Below, piece by piece: positions 51,574 to 62,054 of a DNA stretch of 64,000 nt (position 1 is its first letter; each line of letters opens with the position of its first letter). A program made the translations under genes and the position numbers. Source of the stretch: Stenotrophomonas maltophilia (lineage in GTDB: Bacteria; Pseudomonadota; Gammaproteobacteria; Xanthomonadales; Xanthomonadaceae); contig NZ_SRHZ01000029.1 of NCBI RefSeq assembly GCF_004684085.1, positions 62,001 through 126,000 on the forward strand. Direction: 5' to 3'. Under the pieces are notes generated by a model. The model was not told where the DNA came from. It made no database searches and was given only the letters and a program-made list of their open reading frames with translations.

Positions 51574-54500
51574 GTGTCCAACCGTGACTACACCATTGAT
51601 ATGCGTCTGCGCGCCGACTTCGCGCGGGCGCAGCGTGAGGTGGATGTTACGGCCGCCGCACTGTCTGAGATGGGCGACGCCGGTAAGGACGCTGGCAAGG
51701 CCCTCAACGAGGTCGCATCAGGTGCGGAGACCTCTAGCCGGGCGATGTCCGGGTTCGCGCGTGCATCCACGGCGGTAAGGGATGCTGTGCAGCAAGAGAT
51801 TCGCCTCATTGCAGAGCTGCAGGATCGTCTGGAGCAGGGGGCGTCGAGTTGGCAGGAGCTGGCCGATACCGAGGCGATCCTGGACAGGGCCATGGCGAAG
51901 GGCCTTGTGACGGCGGATGAGTACAACGATGCGCTCAAGAGCTTGGATAAATCTCAAGCGTCGCTGGCGCGTTCTTCTCAGGCTGAGCAGAAGGCGCTCA
52001 ATGGGACCGTTTCCCGTTATGACCAGGCAGCGTCAAAGCTGGCGCGACTGGCGTCCGACGAGCGGAAGCTGAAAGCGGCCGTCGATGCGGGCACCATCTC
52101 GCGGGCCCAGTACAACCGCGCTATGGACAACATCGGCGCGCAGCGCCGTGCCCTTCAGAATCTCAATGACCAAGAGCGTGCCACGCGCCGACTGGCCATC
52201 TCGCAGCAGGAGCTGCGGGGCGGTGTCGCTTCTGCGGCATCACAGGCTCTGCGGGGCGACTTCGGGGGTGCTGGCACCACGTTGCTGGGGCTGACCACAA
52301 AGGGGGCCGCTGGGTTCGGCGCCCTTAGCCTTGCAGTCGCCGGCAGCACGGCTGTGCTGGGGGCGTTCCTTGTTGCGGCCTACCAGGGGCAGGACAGCCT
52401 CAACAGCATCGAACGATCGTTGCTTACAGCCGGCAACGCGGCGGGCACGACGGCGGGCAGCATTCAGGTAATGGCCGGTCAGCTCGGCGAGGCGGACGGC
52501 CGTATAGCGGACGCGCAGAAGGCGTTGCAGGCGATGGCGGCCTCCGGCCTTGTCGTAGGCGACAACCTCCGTCTCGCGGGCCAAGGTGCGCTGGACTTGA
52601 GCCGCCTGACAGGTGAGAGCATCGAGTCGACCTCGCAGAAAGTGCTCACCTTGGTGAAGGCGCCTACTGAGGGCATGGTGGAGCTGAATAAGCAATACCG
52701 CTTCCTTACGGTTGAGGTTGCTCAGCACGTCCGGGCACTGGAAGAACAGGGCCGCACCACCGAGGCCGTAACAGCAATCCTGGAGCAGTTTGGGGCAGTC
52801 CATCGTGAGCGGGTAGAGCAAGCTGAGGCGCAGGCTGGCAGCCTGGTGCGCGCTTGGGCCCGCGTCAGGGGCGCGATTGCAAGCGCATGGGCGGTGATGA
52901 AATCGTTCGGGTCGAACGACGTGGCTGTGCAGCTGGCGACACTGCAGAAGGACCTGCAGATCAGCCTGTGGTCGTCGGATAACCGTGAGACCGATCGGAC
53001 GCGCAGGCTGCGCCAGGAGATCGGAAAGCTGCAGGGCGAGCTGAGGGCGGTGCAGGAGCTGGCATCAGGCGATGCTTTCGTAGCTAGCATCACGCAAGAG
53101 GCCGTTGACGCGGCCAATGCCACATCTGTCGCTCTGGAGAAGGCAGCGGGGAAATCCGAGAAGCTTGCTGATGCCCTGGCAGACGTGGCGAAGCGCTACC
53201 GCATCCTGCGTGACGACTCGGAGCGAACCAATACGGACAATCCGCTGCTGACCGGTGTTGTTTTCAAGGCGGACGGATCTATCAGCGGCGGCGGATATGA
53301 CAAGGAAGTCGCTGCGCTCAAGAAGCAGTTTTCGGCGAAAGCTGGATCCTGGGCTCGGGGGCGCAGTGCGGGGCAGGTCGCGCAGGACGCTGCGAAGCAG
53401 GAGCTGCAGGATCTGGCCCGAAGAATCGCTCTGTTGGATCAGGTTGCCGAAGGCGAGGACAAGGTATCCGAGGCCTCTCGCGTTGCATATGAGATCGAGA
53501 GCGGGAAGTACAAGTCCGCAAGTGAAGCAATGAAGTCACAGCTGCTCGATGCCGCGCAGCTCTACGACAGCCAGAAGATGCTGGTTGACGTATCGAAGCA
53601 GGTGGCGACCTGGCAGGGTGAGATCTACAGGCTTCGCGGCCAGCCTGTGCCGCCCGAGCTGGAGGAAGCGACGCGCAAGTTGCAGGCCCAGAAGAAGGCG
53701 CTGGAGGACATCGGTCGGACCGAAGAAGCGTCGAAGATTGGCGAGCTGCTTGGACTGCGCGAAGCGAGCCAGCAGCTCAGTGAAGTTCGCCGTCAGTACG
53801 ACCAGGTCATGGCACAGATCGGCTGGCAGTCCCAGCAGATTCAGGCCGAGCAGCAGGCTGGCCTCATCACACAGGCAGCGGCACAAAAGAAGATCGTGGA
53901 GCTCTACGGCTCCCAGCTGGGGACGCTGCGGCAACTGGTCCCGCAGATGCGCGAGGCTGCGTCTGCGCTTGGCAGTCCGGAGGCGCTCGCCAATGTCTCG
54001 CAGATCGAAGCAAAGCTGAGGGAAATGTCGGCGACGACCAGCCTTCTTCAGCAGACCTTTACGAACAGCTTCGAGAACGGCATCACCGCCAGCATCAACA
54101 GTCTTGTTGATGGAACGGCGAGCCTCTCCGAAGCGGTGGGCACGTTCTTCCAGACTATCGCCAAGGGGATGATCAACTACTTCGCGCAGGACTGGGCTCA
54201 GCAGGCAAGTGGTTGGGTCAAGGGCCTGATGGGCAAGGCTGATGGCGCGTCCACTGTCGCTGCGGCGACCTCTGCCGCGACGATCACGACCGGTGCCGCT
54301 ACCGCAGCTGCCGGAACCATAACCGCTGGGGCAGCGGCAGCTGCCGCGACCCTTGGATCTGGGATTGCTGCCGCCGCAGCGAGCTTGGTGACTGCCGCCG
54401 CGACAGCCGCTGCGATCCTGGCCGCGCAGAGGACGGCCAGCCAGGTGCAGGGCATTGTGTCCGTAGGTGCGGCGACGCCAGTCGCTCGCGCTGGTGGCGG

Positions 54501-54888
54501 GCCTGTATGGGGTCCTGGAAGTAGCACCAGCGACAGCATTCCTGCCTGGCTCTCAAATGGTGAGTTCGTCACGCGCGCGATGGTCATGCAGCAGCCAGGG
54601 GCGCTCTCTTTCATGCGCGACTTCAATAGTCGAGGTATGGCCGCTGTGAGGAACTGGGGGCGGTTTGCCGCTGGCGGGCAAGTGTCGCTACCCCGTAGCG
54701 CGGTAGCCGTCCCAGACAACGCTGCGTTGCTCGGGGGCGCTGGCAAGTCTCAGATCGGGTTGCGCCTGATCAATCAGGTATCGCCCGGTCTGTTTGAGGA
54801 GTACATGGACGACCCGGGCAGCGACACCACCATCATCAACAAGATCAGCCGCAACGCTGCGGCGATCCGCCAAGCACTGGAACTCTGA
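51574..54888 (+). CDS. tape measure protein
   Basis: 1104 residues from GTG, with AGAGGAA upstream. Long helical N-terminal part, a hydrophobic region at about 225-260, and a C-terminal lambda H-like region (LLQQTFTNSFENGITASINS) with Ala-rich hydrophobic stretches. It sets tail length. Confidence 0.93.
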   Translation: MSNRDYTIDMRLRADFARAQREVDVTAAALSEMGDAGKDAGKALNEVASGAETSSRAMSGFARASTAVRDAVQQEIRLIAELQDRLEQGASSWQELADTEAILDRAMAKGLVTADEYNDALKSLDKSQASLARSSQAEQKALNGTVSRYDQAASKLARLASDERKLKAAVDAGTISRAQYNRAMDNIGAQRRALQNLNDQERATRRLAISQQELRGGVASAASQALRGDFGGAGTTLLGLTTKGAAGFGALSLAVAGSTAVLGAFLVAAYQGQDSLNSIERSLLTAGNAAGTTAGSIQVMAGQLGEADGRIADAQKALQAMAASGLVVGDNLRLAGQGALDLSRLTGESIESTSQKVLTLVKAPTEGMVELNKQYRFLTVEVAQHVRALEEQGRTTEAVTAILEQFGAVHRERVEQAEAQAGSLVRAWARVRGAIASAWAVMKSFGSNDVAVQLATLQKDLQISLWSSDNRETDRTRRLRQEIGKLQGELRAVQELASGDAFVASITQEAVDAANATSVALEKAAGKSEKLADALADVAKRYRILRDDSERTNTDNPLLTGVVFKADGSISGGGYDKEVAALKKQFSAKAGSWARGRSAGQVAQDAAKQELQDLARRIALLDQVAEGEDKVSEASRVAYEIESGKYKSASEAMKSQLLDAAQLYDSQKMLVDVSKQVATWQGEIYRLRGQPVPPELEEATRKLQAQKKALEDIGRTEEASKIGELLGLREASQQLSEVRRQYDQVMAQIGWQSQQIQAEQQAGLITQAAAQKKIVELYGSQLGTLRQLVPQMREAASALGSPEALANVSQIEAKLREMSATTSLLQQTFTNSFENGITASINSLVDGTASLSEAVGTFFQTIAKGMINYFAQDWAQQASGWVKGLMGKADGASTVAAATSAATITTGAATAAAGTITAGAAAAAATLGSGIAAAAASLVTAAATAAAILAAQRTASQVQGIVSVGAATPVARAGGGPVWGPGSSTSDSIPAWLSNGEFVTRAMVMQQPGALSFMRDFNSRGMAAVRNWGRFAAGGQVSLPRSAVAVPDNAALLGGAGKSQIGLRLINQVSPGLFEEYMDDPGSDTTIINKISRNAAAIRQALEL

Positions 54889-54890
54889 CT

Positions 54891-55865
54891 ATGGCCTGGG
54901 TAACCGACACCGCCGCCAACATCACCGACCTCATGACCCGGCTGCGGGACTTCCTGACCTCCAATGCCGCTCTGGTGGCGGCGAACCAGCAGTGGCAGGT
55001 GGTGGGCGGCGTGGCCAGCGGCCCGATCGCCGCCAACGATTTCGTGTCCCTGAAGGGCCGAGGCCTTGCGGGCGAGGATGAGATCTACCTCTCGCTGCAG
55101 GCATGGGTGGTTCCGGCCAGCGCTTACTACAACATAGCGGTCATCGGTCACACCGGCTACAACCCGGCTCAGCCGAGGCCGGATCCTCCCGGCTCCAACT
55201 CAAAGCCCGTCGCATTGCTGGGCGTCAACTCGCCGATCAAGTATTGGTTCGTCGCGAATGGCCGTTGCTTCAAGGTCATCACGCGAATCAACGGTCGTTA
55301 AGACGCTATCTATGCCGGCTTGATCCTGCCCGATCATCTGCCCGGCGACTGGAGCTACCCGCTCTTCATCGGCGGATCGTGCCTGGACAGGAACTTCCTG
55401 GCCTCTTCCGATAGCTATGAGCACTCCAATTTTTGGAGCGCCAATGCCGACGGCACCGACAACACCAATCGCAGCCAGGCGTATCTGTTCTCGCCCATAC
55501 AGGCTTGGGTACCGATTCGCAACCTCGCACTGAACGGATCTCAGACCACAGGACGCATGACCCTGCCGTGGGCGAAGGGGATCTGCAATCAGAACGTGCG
55601 CAACCTTCTGGACGGTCAGCGATGGGTACAGCGCGGCCAGCTGGCGGGCTTCGCGTGGCCGGGCAGCCTCACCGACAGGAGTTCTCCCTACAGCCAGATG
55701 CCCGAAAGGGGCCAGTTCTACGGCAGCTTCGACGGCGTCTTCTACACGCCGTCCTTCGGTGCAACAGCTGAGCAGCTTGCAACGGTTGGTGGTGTGGACC
55801 ATCTGCTGGTGCCCAACGTGTACCGCACTGGATCTGGCGAGTTCGCCGCGTTTTCCCTGGAGTGA
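54891..55865 (+). pseudogene. tail-tip gene split by an in-frame TAA
   Basis: Frame 54891-55301 gives 136 residues ending RINGR, then TAA at 55299-55301; the same frame continues without a shift through DAIYAGLILPDHLPG to 55865. One continuous protein of about 324 residues would result if TAA were TAT or TAC. The downstream part starts late (ATC-based or TTG) without a good ribosome site. The next gene is similar in size and N terminus. Confidence 0.75.
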
Positions 55866-55872
55866 AGTAGAG

Positions 55873-56850
55873 ATGGCCTACGCCGAATTCAGCAACGTTC
55901 CCAACGTGCAGACCCTGATCGACCTGGTCGTGCAGTTTGCGCAGGCCAATGGCTGGACCGTTGAACGCAACAACCTGGCCGGGGCCAATCGAACAGCCAC
56001 CGTTCGCATCCCCGGCGTGTCGGATTACGTTCACCTATTCAACACTGACCAGCTGAGCCTGCAGTCGCGCCTCTCGATCGGATACAACGGCGCGCTCGAT
56101 CCCAATTCGCAACCGCTGCAGTCTCCACGGAGCGTGTCGACGCTCGGGCTGATCGGTCCGTTCCCACGTGTAAAGCTGTTCGCCAATGGCACCGCGATCC
56201 ACGTCGCCATCGCCCAAGCCACTGCAGGCGAGTATCGCCATCACGCGTTCGGGGTTCTTGCCAAGGCCGGCGCCTACGACGGCGGCACCTATGTCGATGG
56301 CACGTACTGGCCACTGAACGGCAGCTCCAGCGGCGTGATCAGTACCAGCGCCCCCACGGTGGTGCTGTTCGGATACAACACTAACGGGCTGGGTTGTGGA
56401 CAGGTAAGGGCCGACTCTGTCGAGGAGGGGCGTAGCAACAGCTACCACATGATCTGCAACACCTACGGCGGGTCGCTCGGAACTGAGGGCCAGGCCGGCA
56501 GCGGTGTGGGTCCGAGCTATCAAGGATCGACCAATGACGAAACGCGCGACCACCTATGGTTGGGCCGGGCGCTGGGCAATGCAGACGAGAATGTATTCTC
56601 CGGCCGCAGCATCCTTCACCCGATCCAGCTGTGGGTCCGTCGTGCTGGAACGACACCCAACCGGTCTCCGATCGGCGAGGTGATCGGCCTTCGGGCGTGC
56701 TACCTGGAGAAGCTGGAGCCCGAGCAGGAAATCACTATCGGCGATGAGACCTGGGTGGTGATTCCCTGGGTGCGCAAGCTGACGATGGCCAGCGGTTCGG
56801 ATCAGCCTCCGGCCAGCAACGCCTATGGCTGGGCAATCCGGAAGTCCTGA
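55873..56850 (+). CDS. tail-tip protein, paralogue of the split gene
   Basis: 325 residues. N terminus MAYAEFSNVPNVQTLIDLVV is laid out like MAWVTDTAANITDLMTRLRD of the preceding gene; both have WVIPW- or RCFKVI-like ends. Function unknown beyond tail placement. Confidence 0.65.
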   Translation: MAYAEFSNVPNVQTLIDLVVQFAQANGWTVERNNLAGANRTATVRIPGVSDYVHLFNTDQLSLQSRLSIGYNGALDPNSQPLQSPRSVSTLGLIGPFPRVKLFANGTAIHVAIAQATAGEYRHHAFGVLAKAGAYDGGTYVDGTYWPLNGSSSGVISTSAPTVVLFGYNTNGLGCGQVRADSVEEGRSNSYHMICNTYGGSLGTEGQAGSGVGPSYQGSTNDETRDHLWLGRALGNADENVFSGRSILHPIQLWVRRAGTTPNRSPIGEVIGLRACYLEKLEPEQEITIGDETWVVIPWVRKLTMASGSDQPPASNAYGWAIRKS

Positions 56851-58550
56851 TGGCGCTGCTCCTGTCCACCTCCATCAGCACTGGCCCGAGCTGGCGAAGC
56901 CAGAACCTGGGCATCGCGCGCACCCGCATTCCCGTGCCATTTCGTGGCGCGCTGGCCAGCGCTCGCCTTCTGGCCGGTCCGGCGCGTGAGTCCACAATTG
57001 TTGAGCCCGAACAGCGCACGGCGGGGCCTGCGTTGCGCACCTCGTTCGACGACTGGTACTACCGCATCCACACGTTGCCGCTGCGCATCGACCTGGGCAA
57101 CCTGGTGACCAACCAGGTGCGATTCGTGCAGGTTTGGAATGCCTACCTGCAGCCGCAAACGCTGGCCTCGGTCGTCCTGGAGAACGGAGAGGGCGTCGAA
57201 CTGGTGGGGCCTGGCACACCGCCGTTGCCCTTCGCGCCGCTGCAGTTGCGCCGGTGGCAGCTGTCGATCACGACCGAGGGGCCGCCCGTCATCGCGGCTA
57301 CGCTGTCCTACGAGTTCGTGGCGCTGGGGCGGCGTACCGTCACGATCACCGGCAATCGTATGTCGGCGTGGATGCTGCCGCCAGATTGGTCCCGGCCGGT
57401 GTCGGAGACCCTGGCGTGGGCAACCGACGTCCAGCAGGCCGCCGATGGCGGTGAGGCCCGTTTCCCGCTGCGTGGATCGCCGCGACGCTCTTGGGAGTTC
57501 AGCGTCCTAGCCGATCGCCGCGAGCGCCAAGTGCTGGAAAACGCTCTGTTCGACTGGTCGGCCCGCACGTGGGCACTGCCCATCTGGAATGACGTGTCCT
57601 GGCTGCAGTCGCGCCTTGCGATGGGCGTACAGTCCATTCCGGTGCTGGCCGCAACGCAGCGTGACTACAGGCAGGGTGGCCTGGCGATGCTCTGGCAGGA
57701 CGTCACCACCTATGAACTGGTCGAGGTGGCGGCCATCGCCGGCAACACCCTGCAGCTGGCTCGGCCGACGGCCAACGCCTGGGCGTCTGGTACCCGTGTG
57801 CTGCCCTGCCGGACGGCCCGCATCGCCGAGACCCCCAGCCTGGAACGCGTGACCGACCAGGTCATGCGGTCGACCGTGCGCCTGACGGCCGTGGAGACCA
57901 GCGACTGGCCAGCTGTAGCGCCAGCGACCACCTATCGCGGTCGACCTGTGCTCGAGCAGCGTCCGGATCTGGACCAGGCGCCAACCGCCGAATTCGGCAG
58001 GCAGCTGGTGGTGATCGACGGCGATATCGGTCCGGTCACGATCGATGACATCACCGGCAAGGCATGGCCAGTCCAGTCCCATGCCTGGCAGACCTGGGGC
58101 CGCACCGAGCAGGTGAACCTGCGCAGCCTGCTGTACTGGCTGCAGGGGCGCGTGGCGTCGCTGTGGGTGCCATCCTGGGCCGATGACCTAGAGCTGGTCG
58201 AGCCGGCCTTGGCCACCTCCGGTGGCATCGTGGTGGCGTGGGCGGGCGTGTCCCGCTTTGGGCGCGCTCAGCCAGGCCGCCGGCATCTTCGTATCGAGCT
58301 GTTCAATGGTCAGGTGCTTTACCGCCAGCTGGTCCAGGCCACGGAACTCGACGCCCAGCGTGAATTCCTGCAGCTGGACGTACCCCACGGGATCGCCCTG
58401 CAGCCGAGCGCCATTCGCTTGATCAGCTGGATGGTACTGGCCCGTCTCAGCTCCGACACCGTCGAGCTGTCCCACGAAACCGATGGCGAGGGTGTGGCGC
58501 GTTGCCGCGTGTCCTTCGCCGGCATTGGCGCTGAGGAGAGCGAACCGTGA
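56850..58550 (+). CDS. tail protein, hypothetical
   Basis: 566 residues, beta-rich with repeated halves (IPVPFRGAL, WQLSITTEG). Place next to BR0599 and tail-tip genes suggests a distal-tail or hub role. Confidence 0.6.
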   Translation: MALLLSTSISTGPSWRSQNLGIARTRIPVPFRGALASARLLAGPARESTIVEPEQRTAGPALRTSFDDWYYRIHTLPLRIDLGNLVTNQVRFVQVWNAYLQPQTLASVVLENGEGVELVGPGTPPLPFAPLQLRRWQLSITTEGPPVIAATLSYEFVALGRRTVTITGNRMSAWMLPPDWSRPVSETLAWATDVQQAADGGEARFPLRGSPRRSWEFSVLADRRERQVLENALFDWSARTWALPIWNDVSWLQSRLAMGVQSIPVLAATQRDYRQGGLAMLWQDVTTYELVEVAAIAGNTLQLARPTANAWASGTRVLPCRTARIAETPSLERVTDQVMRSTVRLTAVETSDWPAVAPATTYRGRPVLEQRPDLDQAPTAEFGRQLVVIDGDIGPVTIDDITGKAWPVQSHAWQTWGRTEQVNLRSLLYWLQGRVASLWVPSWADDLELVEPALATSGGIVVAWAGVSRFGRAQPGRRHLRIELFNGQVLYRQLVQATELDAQREFLQLDVPHGIALQPSAIRLISWMVLARLSSDTVELSHETDGEGVARCRVSFAGIGAEESEP

Positions 58551-59329
58551 GCGTGTTTTCCCGCCATGTAGAGCTGTACGAGTTCGGCCGCGGATCTCAG
58601 CGCTGGCGCTACACCTCCAGCGATAGCGCAGAGGTCTACGACTCGCAGCAGTTCACTGCCGTGGCCATCAAGCGCGGCCGTCTGGGTCAGTCGGCGCAGG
58701 AGGCTCGGTCGAATCTGGAGGTGACCGTGCCGCTGTCGCTGCCCCTGGCATCGGTGCTTCGCCCGTTCCCGCCGACCGAGCGCATTACGGTGCGCTGGCG
58801 CAGGGTGCGCAAGAGCGATGGCGTCATCCGCGACACATGGAATGGTGTACTGAGCGATTTCACCGAGCGTCAGAACGACCTGGTGCTGACCTGCCAGAGC
58901 AACATCGGCGCAGCCGCCACCAATGGCCTGCGCCGCTGCTGGCAAGGGCCGTGCCCCTTTGCGCTGTTCGATGAGGACTGTGGGCTCAATCCAGAGGCGT
59001 TCCGGATCGATGGCGTGTTGTCAGCCGCCTCCACGCAGACGGTCACGTCCAATGCCTTTGCTGCCAAGCCGGATGGCTGGTTCGTGGGTGGCTTCATCAA
59101 GTGGAAAAGGGGCACTGCCACCGAGCACCGCTTTGTCGTCGGTCATGTCGGACCCGTACTGACCCTGCTGACCGCCGCGCCGCTTGCTGCTGGCGAACTG
59201 GTTTCGGCCTATCCCGGTTGCGGCCATGCGTTGTCGGTGTGCCACGAGAAGTTCAACAACGCACTCAGATTCGGTGGGCAGCACACCATCCCGAAGAAGA
59301 ATCCGTTCGGGCCGGACCCGATTTTCTAA
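58547..59329 (+). CDS. phage BR0599/DUF2163-family tail hub protein
   Basis: 260 residues from GTG. NGVLSDFTERQNDLVLTCQS, CPFALFDEDCGL and the end NPFGPDP fit the BR0599 family. A C-rich region may bind metal. Confidence 0.8.
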   Translation: MSVFSRHVELYEFGRGSQRWRYTSSDSAEVYDSQQFTAVAIKRGRLGQSAQEARSNLEVTVPLSLPLASVLRPFPPTERITVRWRRVRKSDGVIRDTWNGVLSDFTERQNDLVLTCQSNIGAAATNGLRRCWQGPCPFALFDEDCGLNPEAFRIDGVLSAASTQTVTSNAFAAKPDGWFVGGFIKWKRGTATEHRFVVGHVGPVLTLLTAAPLAAGELVSAYPGCGHALSVCHEKFNNALRFGGQHTIPKKNPFGPDPIF

Positions 59330-59340
59330 GGAGTCGATAC

Positions 59341-59571
59341 ATGTGGTTCCAGATTGTGATGCTGGTGGTCTCGCTGATCATCAGCTACGCGTACCGCGCC
59401 AAACCCACGGTGCCCAAGCCTGCCGCCCTGGAAGACTTCAATGTGCCCACGGTCGAGGATGGCCGGGAGTGCGCAATGGTCTTCGGAACGAACTGGATCG
59501 ATGACCCCAACGTGCTGTTCTACGGCGATCTGCGCACCACGCCGATCAAGGTCAAGGGTGGTAAGAAGTGA
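59341..59571 (+). CDS. small TM tail-region protein
   Basis: 76 residues with one membrane segment at the N terminus. AAGGAG precedes the ATG. Conserved placement between hub and tip proteins in such phages. Confidence 0.65.
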   Translation: MWFQIVMLVVSLIISYAYRAKPTVPKPAALEDFNVPTVEDGRECAMVFGTNWIDDPNVLFYGDLRTTPIKVKGGKK

Positions 59572-59798
59572 TGGTCGGAAACGTCCTGGTTACGGTTGAC
59601 CACGCGCGCGCCGCCAAGCTGGGCGAGCACAGTGGCGTGCTGTGCGCCGCCGGCATCCGTACGTGGATGGATCGGCATGGACTGGATCTTTGCCAGTTCC
59701 TGGACTACGGCCTGCCGGTAGAGCAGTTCGAAGCCCTGGACGATGCCTTTGCCCAGCGCCTGGCCGTGATCGCCCGCGAGGAGGCCAGCCGTGGGTAG
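59571..59798 (+). CDS. small tail-region protein
   Basis: 75 residues, soluble, with GVLCAAGIRTWMDRHGLDLC. No family recognised. Overlaps both neighbours. Confidence 0.6.
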   Translation: MVGNVLVTVDHARAAKLGEHSGVLCAAGIRTWMDRHGLDLCQFLDYGLPVEQFEALDDAFAQRLAVIAREEASRG

Positions 59799-62049
59799 TG
59801 GCAAAAAGCAGACCGTCGGCTACCGCTATTACATGGGTATCTACTTTGGCGAATGCCTTGGCCCGGTTGATGCGTTGAGGGAGATCCGGGTCGGCGATCG
59901 CAAGGTCTGGGACGGCAGTGCGCAGACGGTGTGGACCAAGATCTTCGGCATGAATCTGCCGCGCACAGTGCCGGCCACCGGGCCGATAACTGCCTCGCGA
60001 TCCATCACGATTCTCGCCCCCGAAGTGTTCGGCGGTGACAAGGGTGAAGGCGGCATCGTGGGCACGCTGGAGGTGCGCATGGGCGAGCCTACGCAGATGC
60101 CCAGCACATACCTGCAGTCGCTGGTGCCCGGGCCTTGGCCGGCGGCACGCGGCCTGTTTACCACCGTGTTCAATGGCCAGGTGTCGGCCATGAACCCCTA
60201 CATCAAGAACTGGACCAAGAAGGTGTCCCGCTGGAAGCAAGGGTGGAAGAACGGTGTATGGCAGGGCGATCTGGTGCAGATCGATGAGGGTATGAACCCT
60301 GCCCACATCATCTATCAGGTCCGCACGGAAGGCATGGGCCACCCGATCGACGTCATCAACGATGAGAGCTTCCGCAAAGCCGCCCAGACGCTGAAGAACG
60401 AAGGGTTCGGTCTATGTCTGAAGTGGACCCGATCGGTCCCTGCAGGTGAGTTCATGGACATGGTGTGCGACCACATTGGTGGCATGCGCATCGAGGATCC
60501 GGTGACGGGGCTGACCGAGCTGGTGCTGGTGCGGCCGGACTACGATCCGGCCACGCTGGCAGAGATTGGCCCTGGCCAGATCATCGAACTGATCGAGTGG
60601 CAGCAGCCGCTGCTGGAAAACAGCGTCAACGAGATCACGGTGGTCTATCGCGATATCGCCACCAACAAGGACGCTGCGGTCACCTATCAGAATCTCGCCA
60701 GCGTGCAGGCCCAGGGCCGAGTGGTCAGCAGCCGGAAGAACTATCCCGGCCTGTGGAACGCGACGCTCGCTGCCCGCGTCGCGGCGCGCGAGGTGGCGGC
60801 CGTGAGCAGTCTGCCCTGCAGGGTCAAGATCCGGGTGCGGCGCGATGCTGGTCCCTTCAAGCGTGGCCAGGTGCGCGCCCTGTCGTGGCCACGGCGCGGC
60901 GTGGTCCGCATGCCAGTGCGTATCCTGGACGTCGACGAAGGCACGCAGACCGAAACCTCCGTGGTGCTGACCTTTGGCCAGGACGTCGCCGGTATGGCCG
61001 CCGCCAGCTACATCCAGCCTTCGGACAGCGCTTGGGTCGAGCCAGACACCAAGCCCAAGCCGGTCACGGTGCAGCGCCTGCAGGAGGCCAGCTATCGCGA
61101 CCTGGCCACAACGCTCGGCGCGCCAGATCTGGCTGCCTTGTCGCCAGACGTCGGCTACCTGACCTCGATCGGCGTTCGACCGACCTCGGTGGCGTTCGGC
61201 TACACGCTGCAGACCCGCCTGGGCAATGCTGCATTCGCGGAGGCGGGGACGGCGGACTTTGCCCCCAGCGGTCTGCTGACCACCGCGATGACGGCCACCA
61301 CCACAGCCATTGCGCTTGCGGCCGGCGTCAGCCTGGACATGATTGAGGTCGGCACCGAGGCGCTGATCGATGACGAACTGGTCCGGGTGGCTTCCATCGA
61401 CCCGGTAGCGGCGACGCTCACCGTGGCCCGTGGCTGTGTTGACACAGTGCCGGTTCCGCATGCCGTGGGTACGCGGGTGTGGTTCACCGACGAATACGTC
61501 GGCTTCGACGGGCGCGAGTACCTGGCCAACGAATCGCCCCAGGCGAAGCTGATCACCCGCACCAGTCAGGGCGAGCTGAATCCGGATCTGGCTACGACGA
61601 TCGGGCTGACGCTGGAGCGTCGCCAGATACGGCCCTATCCGCCCGGCCGCTTGCGCGTGCAGGGTGAGTCCTACCCGCCGGAGGTGTGGACCTTCGGTAC
61701 CGAACTGACAGTGCAGTGGGCGCACCGCGATCGCCTCCTGCAGGCCGACCAGTTGGTCGACACCACGCAGGGAAACATCGGTCCGGAGCCTGGCACCACC
61801 TACACCGTTCGCTGGTACCTCGCCGGGTCGCTGGTGCGGACTGAGGCCGGTATCACCGGGACAACCGACACCTACACGCCGCCCGCCGGCAGCGGTGGAA
61901 AGCAGATCCGTGTCGAAGTCGAAGCCATCCGTGATGGCTACCGCAGCTGGCAGGTGCAGCAGCACACCTTCCTGTACCGCGCGCAGCTGGTGACCGAGGC
62001 AGGCGATCGCCTGGTCACCGAAGCGGGCGATCCCCTGATTCTGGAGTAA
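59791..62049 (+). CDS. tail tip / host-specificity protein
   Basis: 752 residues from GTG. Long tail protein (YRYYMGIYFGECLGPVDAL, EFMDMVCDHIGGM) of the phage-tail tip group, ending in a repeated tail VTEAGD / VTEAGD. Probably the central tip. Confidence 0.85.
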   Translation: MGSGKKQTVGYRYYMGIYFGECLGPVDALREIRVGDRKVWDGSAQTVWTKIFGMNLPRTVPATGPITASRSITILAPEVFGGDKGEGGIVGTLEVRMGEPTQMPSTYLQSLVPGPWPAARGLFTTVFNGQVSAMNPYIKNWTKKVSRWKQGWKNGVWQGDLVQIDEGMNPAHIIYQVRTEGMGHPIDVINDESFRKAAQTLKNEGFGLCLKWTRSVPAGEFMDMVCDHIGGMRIEDPVTGLTELVLVRPDYDPATLAEIGPGQIIELIEWQQPLLENSVNEITVVYRDIATNKDAAVTYQNLASVQAQGRVVSSRKNYPGLWNATLAARVAAREVAAVSSLPCRVKIRVRRDAGPFKRGQVRALSWPRRGVVRMPVRILDVDEGTQTETSVVLTFGQDVAGMAAASYIQPSDSAWVEPDTKPKPVTVQRLQEASYRDLATTLGAPDLAALSPDVGYLTSIGVRPTSVAFGYTLQTRLGNAAFAEAGTADFAPSGLLTTAMTATTTAIALAAGVSLDMIEVGTEALIDDELVRVASIDPVAATLTVARGCVDTVPVPHAVGTRVWFTDEYVGFDGREYLANESPQAKLITRTSQGELNPDLATTIGLTLERRQIRPYPPGRLRVQGESYPPEVWTFGTELTVQWAHRDRLLQADQLVDTTQGNIGPEPGTTYTVRWYLAGSLVRTEAGITGTTDTYTPPAGSGGKQIRVEVEAIRDGYRSWQVQQHTFLYRAQLVTEAGDRLVTEAGDPLILE

Positions 62050-62054
62050 CGAAA

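Noticed and set aside
55320..55865. Separate gene starting at 55320
   Set aside because: Same frame as the preceding gene with no good start; better read as the second part of a split gene.
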